In this document: positions 30,546 through 41,700 of the stretch, one piece after another
How positions within the stretch are numbered: position 1 is the first letter of the stretch
Layout of the letters: each line of letters starts with the position of its first letter
NCBI GenBank assembly: GCA_963575745.1
Contig: CAUYUJ010004302.1
Coordinates: 505,075-569,074, forward strand
From: Prorocentrum cordatum
Taxonomy: Eukaryota; Sar; Dinophyceae; Prorocentrales; Prorocentraceae
DNA: 64,000 bases
Direction of reading: 5' to 3'
Translations under genes and position numbers: made by a program
Notes under the pieces: model-generated
Told to the model about the DNA's origin: nothing
What the model saw: only the letters and a program-made list of their open reading frames with translations
Database searches by the model: none

Positions 30546-30828
30546 CTGTACATTGAAGTCGGGCCTGCCCCCCTACAGGCGGATCTTCGACGAAGAATAA
30601 AAAATACACCCTAAATCCGCCGGCCCCCTTGTGGGGCCAACAGGCTGCGAGGCGCGGGATTCGCAATGTCCTGTACCAGTTGTAGCTTGTAGTTTCCAGT
30701 GTTACAGCTCTGCTTATTGCTGGTTACTGTAACTAAGTGATTGACCGCGCGAGGTGGGGGGAGGCCCAAACCGACTTTTTAGCACCCCCTGGGCGCGTTG
30801 TCTGAATTGCTGGGGAGGCTCGAAATCG

Positions 30829-31400
30829 ACACCCCTCACGCAGATCCGCGGGGTCAGGGTCCAAAAACACAGTGGATTTGCTACATTTCTCAAATTCGGT
30901 GCCACCCCTCACGCAGATCCGCAGGGTCAGGGTCCAAAAACACAGGGGACTTGCCACATTTCTGAAATTCGGTGCCACCCCTCACGCAGATCCGCGGGGT
31001 CAGGTTCCAAACACACAAGGGACGTGCCACCCACCCCTCACGCAGATCCGCGGGGTCAGGGTCCAAAAACACAGGGGATGTGCCACATTTCTGAAATTCG
31101 ATGCCACCCCTCACGCAAATCCGCGGGGTCAGGGTACAAAAACACAAGGGATGTGCCACATTTCTGAAATTCTGTGCCACCCCTCACGCAGATCCGCGGG
31201 GTCAGGGTCCAAAAACACAAGGGATTTGCCACATTTCTGAAATTCGGTGCCACCCCTCATGCAGATCCGCGGGGTCAGGGTCCAAAAACACAGAGGATTT
31301 GCCACATCTGTGCCACCCCTCACGCAGATCCGCGGGGTCAGGGTCTAAAAACACAGGGGATTTGCCACATTTCTAAGATTCGGTGCCACCCTTCACGCAC
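30829..31400. repeat. 73-bp tandem satellite
   Basis: Nine starts of ACCCCTCACGCAGATCCGCG at 30831, 30904, 30977, 31033, 31106, 31179, 31252, 31315 and 31388. Six intervals are 73 bp exactly, one is 56 and one 63. Each unit continues GGGGTCAGGGTCCAAAAACA and TTTGCCACATTTCTGAAATT. It is followed by three ATCGCAAGGTGTGGTAACC words (about 31404, 31452, 31499). Because 73 is not a multiple of three, peptide frames cycle and are meaningless. Confidence 0.92.
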
Positions 31401-31668
31401 ATCCATCGCAAGGCGTGGTAACCCGAACTGCGAGAACTCCCTCGGCCCTTTAATCGCAAGGTGTGGTAACCAAGCCCGTAAACCATACACGTCTTACCAA
31501 TCGCCAGGTGTGGTAACCCCTCTTGTGATCAGTTGGTTTTGCTGATTGCGAATCGGCTTCGCATGAAGTTTCGATACTGCTTCACGACAGCGCCAAGGCC
31601 TCATGACTTAGCTCTTCCGTGGCCCATTCTCCGAGAGAGGGGGCCGGCGGCAGGGGGCGAAGCCCTTA

Positions 31669-31671
<3 letters not shown>

Positions 31672-31714
<43 letters not shown>
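31672..31714. repeat. (TA)n tract
   Basis: Uninterrupted TATATA run inside the 1.25-kb family A element. Confidence 0.95.
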
Positions 31715-31718
<4 letters not shown>

Positions 31719-31954
31719 ACATGTAAAAATTGTAAAACAATCGTCTCCAGACTATTTTTTATACTATTTTTGTATATTCCTCCTGTAGAGAGACAGGCCC
31801 GACTTAACTCTACATATCCTCTTGTCCTTCCTTCCGGCCCCCTTTCTGGCCGTCGCCGCCACCGCTCCGCCGCCTCCTTTCTGTCCGTCCTCTTGCCTTC
31901 TCCGCCGCCGCTCCCTTCGAGCTATCCCGCATGTTCCTTCCCGCTCGGGGACGG

Positions 31955-32060
31955 ATCCTGCGAGATGCTGCACCCAAGCCCGGGTCAATGAGCCTCTGGC
32001 CCTGATGGATCCTGCAATCTCCGGCGCTCTGGCTGACCCCCCTTTGCGTTGGCCCTCGCG
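31955..32060. repeat. dispersed repeat, second copy of 8385-8590
   Basis: Shares CCCGGGTCAATG, GATCCTGCA and GGCGCTCTGGCTGACCC in the same order. Confidence 0.55.
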
Positions 32061-32231
32061 GTGTGGACTCCGCGGCGCGATCCCGCGAATGTGCGGTCGC
32101 GCGGATGCGCTCCGCGGAGGGACAGCCGCGAAGGCGCGCCCCCGTGCCCGCGGGGTCACGAGCAAGGGGCCGGGCCAGCGAGGCTGAGGATTTGGGTCCG
32201 TACTTTTCTGGACCGCGGCTGACACGGGAGG

Positions 32232-32502
32232 AGCAGCGGGAGGAGGAGGAGGAGGAGGAGGAGGAGGAGGAGGAACACGCAACCCGCAATCCGCAGCGTT
32301 TTAAGACACGGAGCTCCACACGTAGGCCAACAAAAAACGTAGAACTCCGAAGTAAAACCGACACGAACAAAAGATTTCGGAGCTAAGAGGAGGAGGAGGA
32401 GGAGGAGGAGGAGGAGGAGGAGGAGGAGGAGGAGGAGGAGCAGGAGCAGGAGCAGGAGGAGGGGAGGAGGAGGAGGAGGAGGAGCAGAGATGATGATGAT
32501 GA

Positions 32503-32563
<61 letters not shown>

Positions 32564-32645
32564 GATGATGAGGAGGAGGAGGAGGAGGAGGAGGAGGAGG
32601 AGGAGGAGGGGAGGAGGAGGAGGAGGAGGAGGAGGAGCGACGACA
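32232..32645. repeat. GGA and ATG triplet tracts
   Basis: (GGA)n at 32232-32272 and 32388-32470, (ATG)n at about 32488-32575, then (GGA)n to 32637. Poly-Ile/His/Met/Ser frames are artefacts. Confidence 0.95.
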
Positions 32646-32760
32646 CGAACATAAGCTTTCGGAACTCCGCATGGATCTCTTGGATCGGCGCTGGACCCCC
32701 CTTCCCAGCGCGCGGAGCACGCCAGGTGTGCCGCGGCGCCGCCACGGGGCTCCCAGTCGC
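32646..32760. repeat. fragment of inverted-repeat family E
   Basis: AACATAAGCTTTCGGAACTC, then GATCGGCGCTGGACCCCCCT, matching the left arm and core of the element at 19437-19718; the right arm is not preserved. Confidence 0.55.
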
Positions 32761-32804
32761 AAGTCCACGATGGGCCTGCTCTCCACCACCACCACGGGGG
32801 GTCC

Positions 32805-33525
32805 TCCTCCTCCTCCTCCTCCTCCTCCTCCTCCTCCTCCTCGTTCGTCCTCCTCATCTCGTCCTCCAACCACCTCCTCCTCTCCTCCCTCTCCTCCCTC
32901 CTCGTCCTCCACCACGGGGGTCCTCGTCCTCCTCCTCCTCCTCCTCCTCCACCTGCTCCTCCTCCTCCTCCTCTTCCTCTTCGTCCTCCTCCTCCGCCTC
33001 CTCGTCCTCCACCTTCATCCCCCCTCCAACTTCTGGTGGTGGTGGTGGAATGCAGGCCCATCAGATCCAAGAACCCCGCGCGGGGCTCCGAACATTGATG
33101 TGTGCAGCGTCTGGCTTTTTTCGAGCACTGGCGCGAGACACCCGCCAAGCCGTGGGCCCATGCGCGCCGAGCCAGCGGCGCAGCGCGGGAGCACGCACGC
33201 TCCGAGCACGCTGCGCGCCGCGTCTCGGCACAGCCACCTCAGGGCAGCTCAGTCCTTCTCTTCTTCCTCCCTCCTCCCCTTCCCCTCCCCCTCCCCTTCC
33301 CCTTCCCTTTCCTCCTTCCCCTTCCCCCTCCCCCGTCCTCCTCCCACCTCCCCCCTCCCTCCCCCCTCCCCTCCCCTCCCTCCCTTCCCTCCTCTCCCTC
33401 CCCCCCCTATCCTCCTTTCCCCCTCCCCTCCCCTCCCCTTTCCTCCTTCCCCCCCCTCCCCCCTCCCCTCCCCTTTCCTCCTTCCTCCCCTTCCCCTCCC
33501 CCCCTCCTCGTCGGGGTCCCAAAAC
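32805..33525. repeat. TCC tract and polypyrimidine region
   Basis: (TCC)n at 32805-33010 with interruptions; unique sequence 33040-33240; then an almost pure C/T stretch 33255-33520 of CCCCTCC/CCTTTCC words, able to form triplex-type structures. Confidence 0.85.
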
Positions 33526-34130
33526 CGCGCGGTGCCAGACACGGCGATGACCTCGGAATCCGCATGAAACCTCACTGCAGGGTCCGTCGCCACACGGCTT
33601 TGCGGCCCTGGGGGCCCCAGTCGCCCGAGACATCCTCGGAGAACGACCCAAGTTCCAAAGCCGTGCGGTGACCCCGAATCCCCACCGACTCACCACACGG
33701 TGTGGTCACCACCCCTCTTGGCCGCCCCCGATCTTCTCCTCATTCTCCTGCTGCAGAGAGGGGGTGCGCCCGAAGCGCGGTGCGCGACTCGGCGAGGAGC
33801 GCCTTGAGCTCGTCCGCGGCCTCGCGCAGGGCGGGCGACTTCGGACGCGCCCTGGGCTGGGAACAACGCGCCCCAGTGGCCATTTACGGGCGCCTCCCGT
33901 GCCACCTGCGACTGTAGACCAACATGTTTACCACCCGTGCGACTTGCTTCTCGTGTCTGCTCTCTGTCGGCTTCTCACTGTGGCGCCTCTCCCATATTCA
34001 TCTTGCACCACGTTTGCGCCGAATTGCTATTTTCTCCCTCCTTCAACCTCGCCTTTGCGGCGCCACGGCGCCACCGTTGCGTTCCTAGAGAGACCGCGCC
34101 CCGGCGCGCAGTGGAGCGTCTGTCTGCCTC
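33526..34130. other. no gene recognised
   Basis: Mixed sequence. GCCTCCCGTGCCACCTGCGA near 33894 resembles words in the repeat at 35850 and near 21400. Confidence 0.4.
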
Positions 34131-34136
34131 CGTCTG

Positions 34137-34290
34137 TCCCATGCCATCGTGCCGGCTCTTGCGAATTGAAGCTGACCGACGCTAATCTAAGCTAGTCGAC
34201 GCAAATCGACGCTAGATCGACGCTAGATCGATAAAACATCAACGCTTTGTCATCGATTATTAGACGCTAGCGCACGCTAACATACTCTAG
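34137..34290. repeat. 10-bp minisatellite (AATCGACGCT)n, copy 1
   Basis: TCCCATGCCATCGTGCCGGC, TCTTGCGA, then about ten degenerate AATCGACGCT units (CGACGCTAAT, AATCGACGCTAG). The same lead-in and decamer occur at 35850-35985. Confidence 0.7.
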
Positions 34291-34624
34291 ATATGGACTT
34301 CCGCGGACATGCAAGGCGCTTATGATTTGCTGTTGGAGGACTCGGCTCGGGCTGGGCACGCGCCCTTCGACGAACCTCAGAGCCACCATCTGCTAGCCCG
34401 AACTCAGCGCTGCAATACTCGAGGACCGACAGAACCCCCTTTGGCACAAATGCCCTTTCGTGAAACTTGCTGAAGGCACTCCACGTGGGCACGGCACCGC
34501 ATTCCGAGTGGACCCGGGCGGGCCAGCGAATCGACGTCCAAGCACAGCCGAATGTGTCTGGTGCACCGCACGTCGATCAGCGGAACCCACTGCGGACTGT
34601 ACCGGTACGACCCAACAGTAGGAG

Positions 34625-34800
34625 CCCGACCACAAAAAACCTTCCACAAGAATCCCGAACCCTGAGACCCCAGGACGTCCATTGATTTTTGATGTGGGAA
34701 CGTCATGCTTTCCATAGCAACACCGTCAAACCCCGAGAGGAACAAAAGGGCACCCTGGTGGCCAGCAGGGTGCTTCTTGGCGCGGGCTGCCAACTGTGTG
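34625..34800. repeat. dispersed repeat, second copy of 18795-18985
   Basis: Shares AACCTTCCACAAGAATCCCG, GAGACCCCAGGACGTCCA, GGGCACCCTGG and GCAGGGTGCTTCTTGGC with the earlier copy. Confidence 0.65.
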
Positions 34801-34917
34801 CCCGTGTCGAGTGAACCCGTGCAGCTCTCCTCAGTCGACTCGACGGGGTGGGCGTCCTGTCAGTGCCCGCTTCGAGCCAGCGTCTGCTTGCCCTACCTCG
34901 GCCCTCCCCACAGGGCA

Positions 34918-35716
34918 GGGGAGGAGGAGGAGGAGGAGGAGGAGGAGGGGAGGAGGACGAGGAGGAGGAGGAGGAGGCGGAGGAGGAGGAGGAGGAGGAG
35001 GAGGGGGAGGGAGGAGGAGGAGGAGGAGGAGGAGGAGGAGGAGGAGGAGAGAGGTGGAGGATGAGGATGAGGAGGGGGGGGGAGAGGAGGCAGAGGAGGA
35101 GGAGGACGAGGAGGAGGAGAAGGAAGAGGAGGAGGAGGAGGAGGAGAGGAGGAGGAGGAGGAGGAGGAGAGGAGGAGGAGGAGGAGGAGGAGGAGGAGGA
35201 GGAGGGAGGAAGGAGGAGGAGGAGGAGGAGGATGGAGGAGGAGGAGGAGGAGGAGGAGGCAGGAGGAGGAGGAGGAGGAGGAGGAGGAGAGGAGGAGGAG
35301 GAGAGGAGAGGAGGAGGAGGAGGAGGAGGAGGAGGAGGAGGCGGGCGATCGAGCCAGGGCCGGCACAGGCTGCGGGCGGTGGGCGGCTCGGTGGGTAGGC
35401 AGGCCCGCGAAGAGAGGCCGCAACGGGTGGCACGGAGGCATGGCCAAGAGAGTACACGTCCTCCAAGGAGGCGCGCGCCCGACGCGAGCAGTCAGCAGGA
35501 CCCTCTCGTGATACCTTCCTCCTCATCCTCCTCCTCCTCCTCCTCCTCCTCCTCCTCTCCTCCTCCTCCTCCTCCCTCTCTCCCTCCTCCTCCTCCTCCT
35601 CCTCTCTCCTCCCGTTCTTCTCCTCCTCCTCCTCCTCCTCCTTTTCCTCCCCCTCCTCCTTCTCCTCCTTCTCCTCCTCCTCCTCCTCATCCTCTTACTC
35701 CTCCTACTCCTCGTGG
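34918..35716. repeat. (GGA)n and (TCC)n arrays facing each other
   Basis: About 425 bp of GGA repeats (34918-35343), a 170-bp unique spacer, then about 200 bp of TCC repeats (35515-35716). The two arrays are complementary, so a large hairpin or slipped structure is possible. Long low-complexity frames on both strands are artefacts. Confidence 0.9.
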
Positions 35717-35849
35717 CACATCGTTTCCCGAGCGGTGCGGCCAGACAGCCCCCGCCACAAGGAACATGCTGCAAGATTTCCCGGTGCGCGCGTCACCCCC
35801 GGGGGGGGGGGGGGGGCGACGCACACGTAGTGTTAGTTCGGTGGCAGCT

Positions 35850-35985
35850 CACGGGTGCCTCCCATACCATCTTGTCGGCTCTTGCGAGTCGACGCTGAAT
35901 CGGCGCTAACCGACGCTCATCGACGCTAAATCGGCGGTAGCTCCTCGACTCCAGACGGCTAATCGACGCTGGTCGATGCCAAAGA
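35850..35985. repeat. 10-bp minisatellite (AATCGACGCT)n, copy 2
   Basis: CACGGGTGCCTCCCATACCA and TCTTGCGAGTCGACGCT lead into about eight degenerate decamers. Confidence 0.7.
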
Positions 35986-36224
35986 CGGAACTTGGAGGGC
36001 ACAGCAATCTCCCATGATTTGCGACCGAATATTGCTATGTTGGCACTCACGCCTGAACTGCCCGAGCGCGTCCTGCGCGAGCCGCGCGGCGCGCTCGCCC
36101 GAAAGCCTCGGGATCAGCACCGCCTCGGCGCGAGCCGCCAGGCACGCCCGCCCGACAGGCCAGGCTAGCTCTGGCGCCAGCCGCCCGGCACTCTGGCCCG
36201 ACGGTCTCGAGTCTGCAACTTCAG

Positions 36225-36239
36225 TACGGCGGAGGCCTT
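36225..36239. other. target-site duplication, 3' side of LINE-2
   Basis: TACGGCGGAGGCCTT, identical to 43878-43892. Confidence 0.85.
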
Positions 36240-36351
36240 TTTTTTATCTCTGGGGGCCCTGCGCGCGCACAGGGGGTGCATGCAAGCATTCGAACGAGAC
36301 AGAGCAGGCGGAGGGCCGCGAGAGCGCTTACAGCCACCTGCCGGGCCCGCA

Positions 36352-37965
36352 TCAGCCCTCGGCGAGCTCCTCCGCGCGGCCTGCGCGGGTGGCCGCTGCC
36401 CTCGCGGCTCTCCCGCGCTCGCGGGCCGCCGCAGCGTCCGCGAAGCCGTGGGCTCGGAGGACGCCCTCGAGCCCTGGGCGGATCCGCCGCGGCTCGGCGG
36501 CCTCCGCCCGCGGGGCCGCCGCGGCCAGGCGCCGCGGCGCCGCGGCGCTCGGCGGCGCTGCCTCCTGGCTCCCAGCGCCAGCCGCATGTGGCGGGGGCGG
36601 GGCGGCTGCAGGCTGCCGCTGCGCTGGCACGGGCGCCGCCTCGAGCGCCTGCTCCTCTGCGCCGTGGCCCTGCCTGGCCTGGAGCGCCGCCGCCCAGCGC
36701 AGGCGCGTGCTCTCCTTTGGCGAGGCCAGCGGCGCGATCGGATCCTTCGACGCTGGCAGGATGCCACGTGCGAAGTCCGACCGCGCCTGGGCTCTGGAGC
36801 CCTTCTTGCTCTTGGGCTGCCCAGCCGCCGCGCTGGCCCCGCACGGCTTGCCCAGGCCGCGGTGCGCGTGCCTGGGGAGGCGGCAGTACATCCAGCAAGC
36901 CGCGCAGACCAGGAAGGGCTCGGAGTCGTCGCCCTCGACGCGCGACTCCATTAGGAGGTGGCCGTTGACCCTCCATCCCGCTGGACGGGCCGCATCTGCC
37001 GCCTCCGCAGGGGCTGGGCCGCTGCTCGCCGCCGCTGCCGCCGCCAGGCGCGGGCTGGGCGCGGGCGCCGAGGCCTCGCGGCGCCTCGGCTGCTCCTGCG
37101 CCCTGCGCTGGGCCACTCGGCGCAGCACCTCCGCGGGCGTCTCGGCCGAGGCGGGGCGGCGCCTCGCGGGCGAAGGCCGCGAGCTGGAGGCGCCAGCTGC
37201 CGCCACCGCTGCCAGGGCCGCCGCCGTGGCGAGGAGGGGGCCGCCGTCAGCCGCCGAGGCCTGCGCCTCGCCGTCGTCATCGCCAGGCTCCGCGTCGGGC
37301 TCCTTCATGTTGCCTGCCGCTGTCACGGCAGGCCCCGTGCCAGCAGCAGCCGCGATCAGCGCGTCGGGCACCACGCTGAGCGCCGCGTCGCCCCTCGGGG
37401 CGGGCTGCAGGCCTGCCGCTCCGCAGGCGGGCGCACCGCCACTGAGCCCCCGCCCCGCGCCGCCAGCATCGCCATACAGTGCGTCGTGCTCCGCGTCGCC
37501 AGGCGCCTGGCGAACCCGCCGCGGGCGGCGCACCTCGGGGGCAGCGGGGGGCGGCGGGCTGCAGGCTGCAGGCCGCGGCGGCTGCCCAGGGCCTCCGTCA
37601 GCGGCGTGCCCGGCAGCGGCGGCTGCCTCGCCGCCCTCGGGGAGCCCGATGGGCTCCGTGTTGCCGCTGCCGCGCACCAGCGCCGCGCCACCAGCAGCAG
37701 CATACAGCGCGTCCAGCTCCGCGATGCCAGCCGCGCGCACCTCCGCGTCGTGCATCATCCCGAACTCGCCGCGCCCCTGGGACTGCGACTTCGGTGGGCT
37801 GAATCCACCTGTCCCAGGGGCGGGCTCCGCCGCGGCGGCGTGCAGGAAGTCGGCCTCGCCGTCGAGCTCCGCCGCCATGTAGGGGGTGAGGTCGACCAGC
37901 TCCAGCGAGCTGATGGGCCAGGAGTCCCGCATGCCCGACTCCGGCGGCGTAGCGCGCCGCGTCAC
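36352..37965 (-). pseudogene. LINE-2 ORF2, C-terminal segment
   Basis: Same phase as the endonuclease/RT segment, about 535 residues. It is mostly Ala/Pro/Arg-rich linker (LVDLTPYMAAELDGEADF, EVRAAGIAELDALYAAAGGA). An ordered motif near 36838-36980 reads GWRVNGHLLMESRVEGDDSE, FLVCAACWMYCRLPRHAHRG and LGKPC. That Cys-x2-Cys...Cys motif after RNase H is a pattern I associate with large dinoflagellate retroelement proteins (recognition, not a search). The junction with the RNase H segment lies at about 37900-37965. Confidence 0.65.
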
Positions 37966-38790
37966 GGGCGCGGGCCAGGCAGCCCTGGAGCAGGAGGGCC
38001 TCCTCGTCGGCGATGGCGCGCAGCGCCGCGCCCGCCTTCGCGAGCTGGTCCGCGAGGCGGTTGCCGTAGAGCTCCACCTCCGTGAGTTCGCCCCGCTCGA
38101 CGGCCGCCCGCGAACGGTGGGCGGGGATGTGCTTCACGTGCACCCCCTCGGCGGCGTCGCCGACCCTCGCCCGGAGGCGGGCGAACTGGGCCGTCGGGCC
38201 CGCCGCCCTCTTCACGTCCTTGCAGGCCCCGACCGTGGCGAGGCAGTCGATCATGAGGTGGTAGTGGCCGACGATGTCCGTGAGGGCGACCACCGCCGCG
38301 TAGTCCTCGCCTGCCCTCGCCGTCTGGCCGGGCACAAGGGCAGGCGGCACCGCCCCCCACGCCTGCGCCATCCACTCGCCGTCGGGCGTGAGCACCACCA
38401 CCGACCAGCCCGCGCTCCTGATCATCGGGAAGTCGTTGTTGACGCAGGAGCCGTCCGTGAAGACGAGGGTGCCCGCGGGCACCACGAGCGCGCCCTCGTC
38501 CCAGCCGCGCGAGCGGCGCTCCCAGCCAGGGTCCCAGCGCGGCCTCTGCACCAGGTACTGGGCGTCGACGAAGAGGCCCTGGCAGAAGAGCTCCTCGTAG
38601 CGGTGGCCCATCGTGCTCACCAACTCGGCAGCTCGCTTCAAGTCGGCGGGCCTGCGATCTCGCCGCCAGCCCTCCCAGGCAGGGCACCTGTGGTGGCGGT
38701 GGGCCAGAGTCCCGCTCTCCTCGCCGCAGAGCAGGCAGCGGTCGTCGATGTCGGTGCCGCGCTTGGCAGCCTGGCCTGCGGCCAGAGTGA
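37900..38790 (-). pseudogene. LINE-2 ORF2, zinc knuckle and RNase H segment
   Basis: Reads DSVTLAAGQAAKRGTDIDD, the knuckle CLLCGEESGTLAHRHHRCPAW, then RNase H: LVFTDGSCVNNDFPMIRSAG (first catalytic Asp), GEDYAAVVAL (catalytic Glu), MIDCLATVGAC (second Asp), KHIPAHRSRAAVERGELTEV and ELYGNRLADQLAKAGA (His and last Asp). All acidic residues expected of RNase H1-type folds are present. The phase differs by one base from the upstream and downstream segments, so the fused protein is not encoded without two shifts (about 38785 and 37900-37965). Confidence 0.82.
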
Positions 38791-41700
38791 CAGAGTCGCC
38801 AGCCTGCGCAGGCAGCCGCAGTGGTGGCTGGACCACGTCTCCGTGGGCGCGGTGCCGAGGAGCTGGTTGATGGCCCGCCAGTTTGGCGGCAGCTGCCACG
38901 GCCACAGGGTCTCAGGCCTGGCGTCGTACTCCTGGAAAGCTGCCGCCTTCCTGGCCGCCTCCTTGGCCTTCTCCGCAAAGAAGGCGGGGGAGTACCACAG
39001 GACGGAGTAGCAGCAGCCGAACTCGTCCTGCAGGAAGTCGCCGTCGTCGCTGAGGCCCCAGCCGATGACCTGCAGCGTGAGCACCAAGGCCGAGATCGGG
39101 TCCCTGACGGCAGCCCAAGGGCGCTGGAGCCTCACGATCCTGGCGCTCTCCGCGATGCAGGCCTGGATCGCCGCCGCGGAGGCCTGGCCTGCCCAGCGGA
39201 CGTTGGTGTAGGCGAGGACGGCCAAGCCCGTGGCCACCACTAGCGGGTCCTGGCGCCAGCCGCGCGGCGAGCACTGCAGCAGGAAGCCCAGCGCAGCCCC
39301 AGGAGCCAGTTTGCCCATCGCCTTGGCCGCTGCCAGCCTCAGGGCTCTCATGCGGCCAGGCGGGATGCCGTTGCAGGCCGAGCCCCATAGGGCTTTGGCA
39401 GAGGGGCCCGCGCGCAAGACCCTCGCCTGCCGAAGGCCAGGCCCGAAGATCTTGTGGAGCCTGCTGGCCTGCCGCAGCGCCGCGAGCTCCCTGCCGACCT
39501 GAGTCGCGACTCGCCTGTGGCTGCCAGCCGTGGCGTCGACGCCGAGGTCGCGGTGGCCCGAGACGAAGGCCTCCGCCGCGAGCTGCCAGTCGGGTTCCTG
39601 CTGCAGGCGGCGCTGGAGGCCCACCGTGGAGGCCAAGACCTTCGTCTTCGTCCAGTTGATGGGCAGCCGCCTGTCCGCCAGCATCTCGACCACGCCGCTG
39701 ACGAAGCTCGCGATCGTTCGGCTGAGCGTCGCCGCCCACCCGATGCCGTGGCCTGCTATGTCGTCGATGACGTTGACGACCCTGCCGACGGGCAGCAGCG
39801 CCCTGGCCTGGAGCAGGAGGCCGTGCAGCATGAGCCTGGCCAGCGTCGTCGCGCAGGAGCAACCCGCGATGATGGTGCCGCTGACCTCAATGGGCTCGCT
39901 GATGGCGGCGTCCGCCGAGGCTCGGCGCGGCCCAGCGTAGACTACGCAGAGGGCCCTGAGCAGGCCGACGCTGAAGCCGTTGCCCTCCGCGGCCTGGCGC
40001 AGAAGGTCGTGGTCGATCCGCTCGTAGAACTTGCTGATGTCGAAGTAGACGGAGGCTGCCTCGAAGCCAAGTTGGCGGGCGAGCGCGAGCCCCAGGTTGT
40101 GGAGGTAGGCCGCCCTGTCACAGCTGGTGTTCGCGTCCTTGCCCCAGACCTCGGGGAGCGGGTGGTCCGCCTCCCACTTGGCGCAGCAGCGGCGGCGCAC
40201 CCTGCTCCAGATGCGCATCCACATGCGCATGAGGCCGATCGGGCGGCGGCCTCCGTCTGGCTTCCCCAGGAAGACGATCACCGTGGTGAAGAGGGCTGTG
40301 GGCTGCGGCTGCTGCTCCCAAGCCGTGAGCACCTCTGCCATCCTCTCGGCGAAGGGCCTGCCCAGGGAGAGGACCAGCCGCGGGTGGAACGCATCCCAGC
40401 CCAGAGCGGTCTGCTTCGGGAACGACTTCGCCGCCTCGAGGATGTCGTCCGCCGTGATCGGGGGCAGCTCCATGGAGCAGATCCAGTCGGCTGGTCTGGT
40501 CCTGTGCTCCCCGTCGGCTCCTTTCCAAAGGGCCTTCCACTCTATGAGGATCTGGTCCAGGGCTTGCTGGCCAACAACGGGGAGCGGCAGGCTGTCGGGG
40601 CAGTGCGCGATCACCGAGTCCAGCACCTGGTCGCGGTCCTTTATGACAGCGTGGGCTCCTTTCGCCCCTTTCGCCAAGGCCTCGTCCACGAAGTCCTTCC
40701 AGCGCAGCCTGGCCGCCTTGGCGTCTTCTTTGCAGTGTCTCGCCGTCGTGCTCTCGATCATCTGCAGGAAGGCCTGCCCTTGCTCAGTGGGCTCCTGGAT
40801 CACCTCGATCAGCGAGTCGAGCTTCGTGCCTTCGAACATGGCGCAGCCCGCCTGCTCGAACTTGGGCCCCAAGCTCTTGGCCACCTGCACCAGGTGCTTC
40901 ATGTAGCCCACGTGCCCCACAGGGGGTGAGCAGACCGCAGCAGCCGCACTGAGCTGCCTGGCGATCCTCCCGAGGCAGAGCCAGCACTTGGTGAGGGGGC
41001 TGAGCTTCCTGACAGCCTCCGTGCGCTGCAGGTCCGCCAGCTTCTTCCTGACGGTGCGGGGTCCTTTGGCCCTGCCCTGGTACCTCTCACCCTCGGAGAT
41101 GCCGAACTGGTCGATCAGGTGGAGCTCCGCGGCCTCGAAGAACTCCTTGATCGCCGCGTCGGGCGTGCCGTCGCTGTCGGTGAGGGGGGCTGACCAGCTG
41201 ATCTGGGTCGCCGCCTGCAGGGATTTCTCGCGCTGCTCAGCCGAGACCTCCGAGCCCACGTCGAAGAACCTGGGGGTCTTGAGGACCCAGATCATGGCGT
41301 TGCTGCCCAGCTCGCTGAAAGTAAGCCGCACTGGCGCGTGCGGGTGCAGGGTTGTGGGCTTGATGACCTCCACCTTCGGGCTGAGGCCAGCGAGCGCCGT
41401 GGAGATCACGAAGAAGTCGTAGATCTGGTCGCCGCAGGTGAAGGTCGTGGGCGCTACCACCACTCCGCCCACAGCCCGTGGCCACCAAGAGGCGGCGAGG
41501 ACGCTGGGGTCCATATTCCAGTCGGCCCCCACTATGAACGGCTCGTGGAGGCTGAAAAGGAACTCCTGGAGGTCCGACAGCAGCTCCAGGTTGTAGCCTG
41601 CCATCCTGGTCGAGTGCTCGAGGTAGGCGCTGACCACCGTGGCCACGAGATCGCCGGAGGCCACCCGTCGGGCCAGGATGCGGGCTCTGTGCTGGTGCCA

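Larger units (their letters stand above)
30554..31807. mobile_element. 1.25-kb family A element carrying a satellite
   Basis: The left terminus (TGAAGTCGGGCCTGCCCCCC, then TACAGGCGGATCTTCGACG) and the right terminus (CCTGTAGAGAGACAGGCCCG, ACTTAA) are those of MITE family A. The outer flanks are CTGTACAT (30546-30553) and CTCTACAT (31808-31815), an 8-bp duplication with one mismatch. In place of the usual interior of about 100 bp, this copy holds 73-bp tandem repeats, three GGTGTGGTAACC words and a (TA)n tract. No transposase frame is visible. Alternative: two unrelated half elements; the matching flanks argue against that. Confidence 0.65.

Noticed and set aside
30754-31545. Reading frames and a CRISPR-like look of the 73-bp array
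   Set aside because: Units abut without variable spacers, and the period is not a multiple of three. A satellite, not CRISPR and not coding.
34796-35909. Very long open frames of Glu/Arg/Gly on one strand and Ser/Leu/Pro on the other across GGA/TCC arrays (also at 10.9-11.9, 19.1, 27.8, 32.3-33.6, 48.6 and 61.1 kb)
   Set aside because: Any phase of a stop-free triplet array is open; products are single-residue runs with no domain.
26352-36359. Cellular promoters or terminators in the mid-window
   Set aside because: Dinoflagellate promoters lack reliable TATA or poly(A) signals to read by eye; nothing specific could be supported.
36276-38085. Long plus-strand frames opposite the LINE-2 C-terminus
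   Set aside because: Antisense shadows caused by high GC; motifs are on the minus strand.
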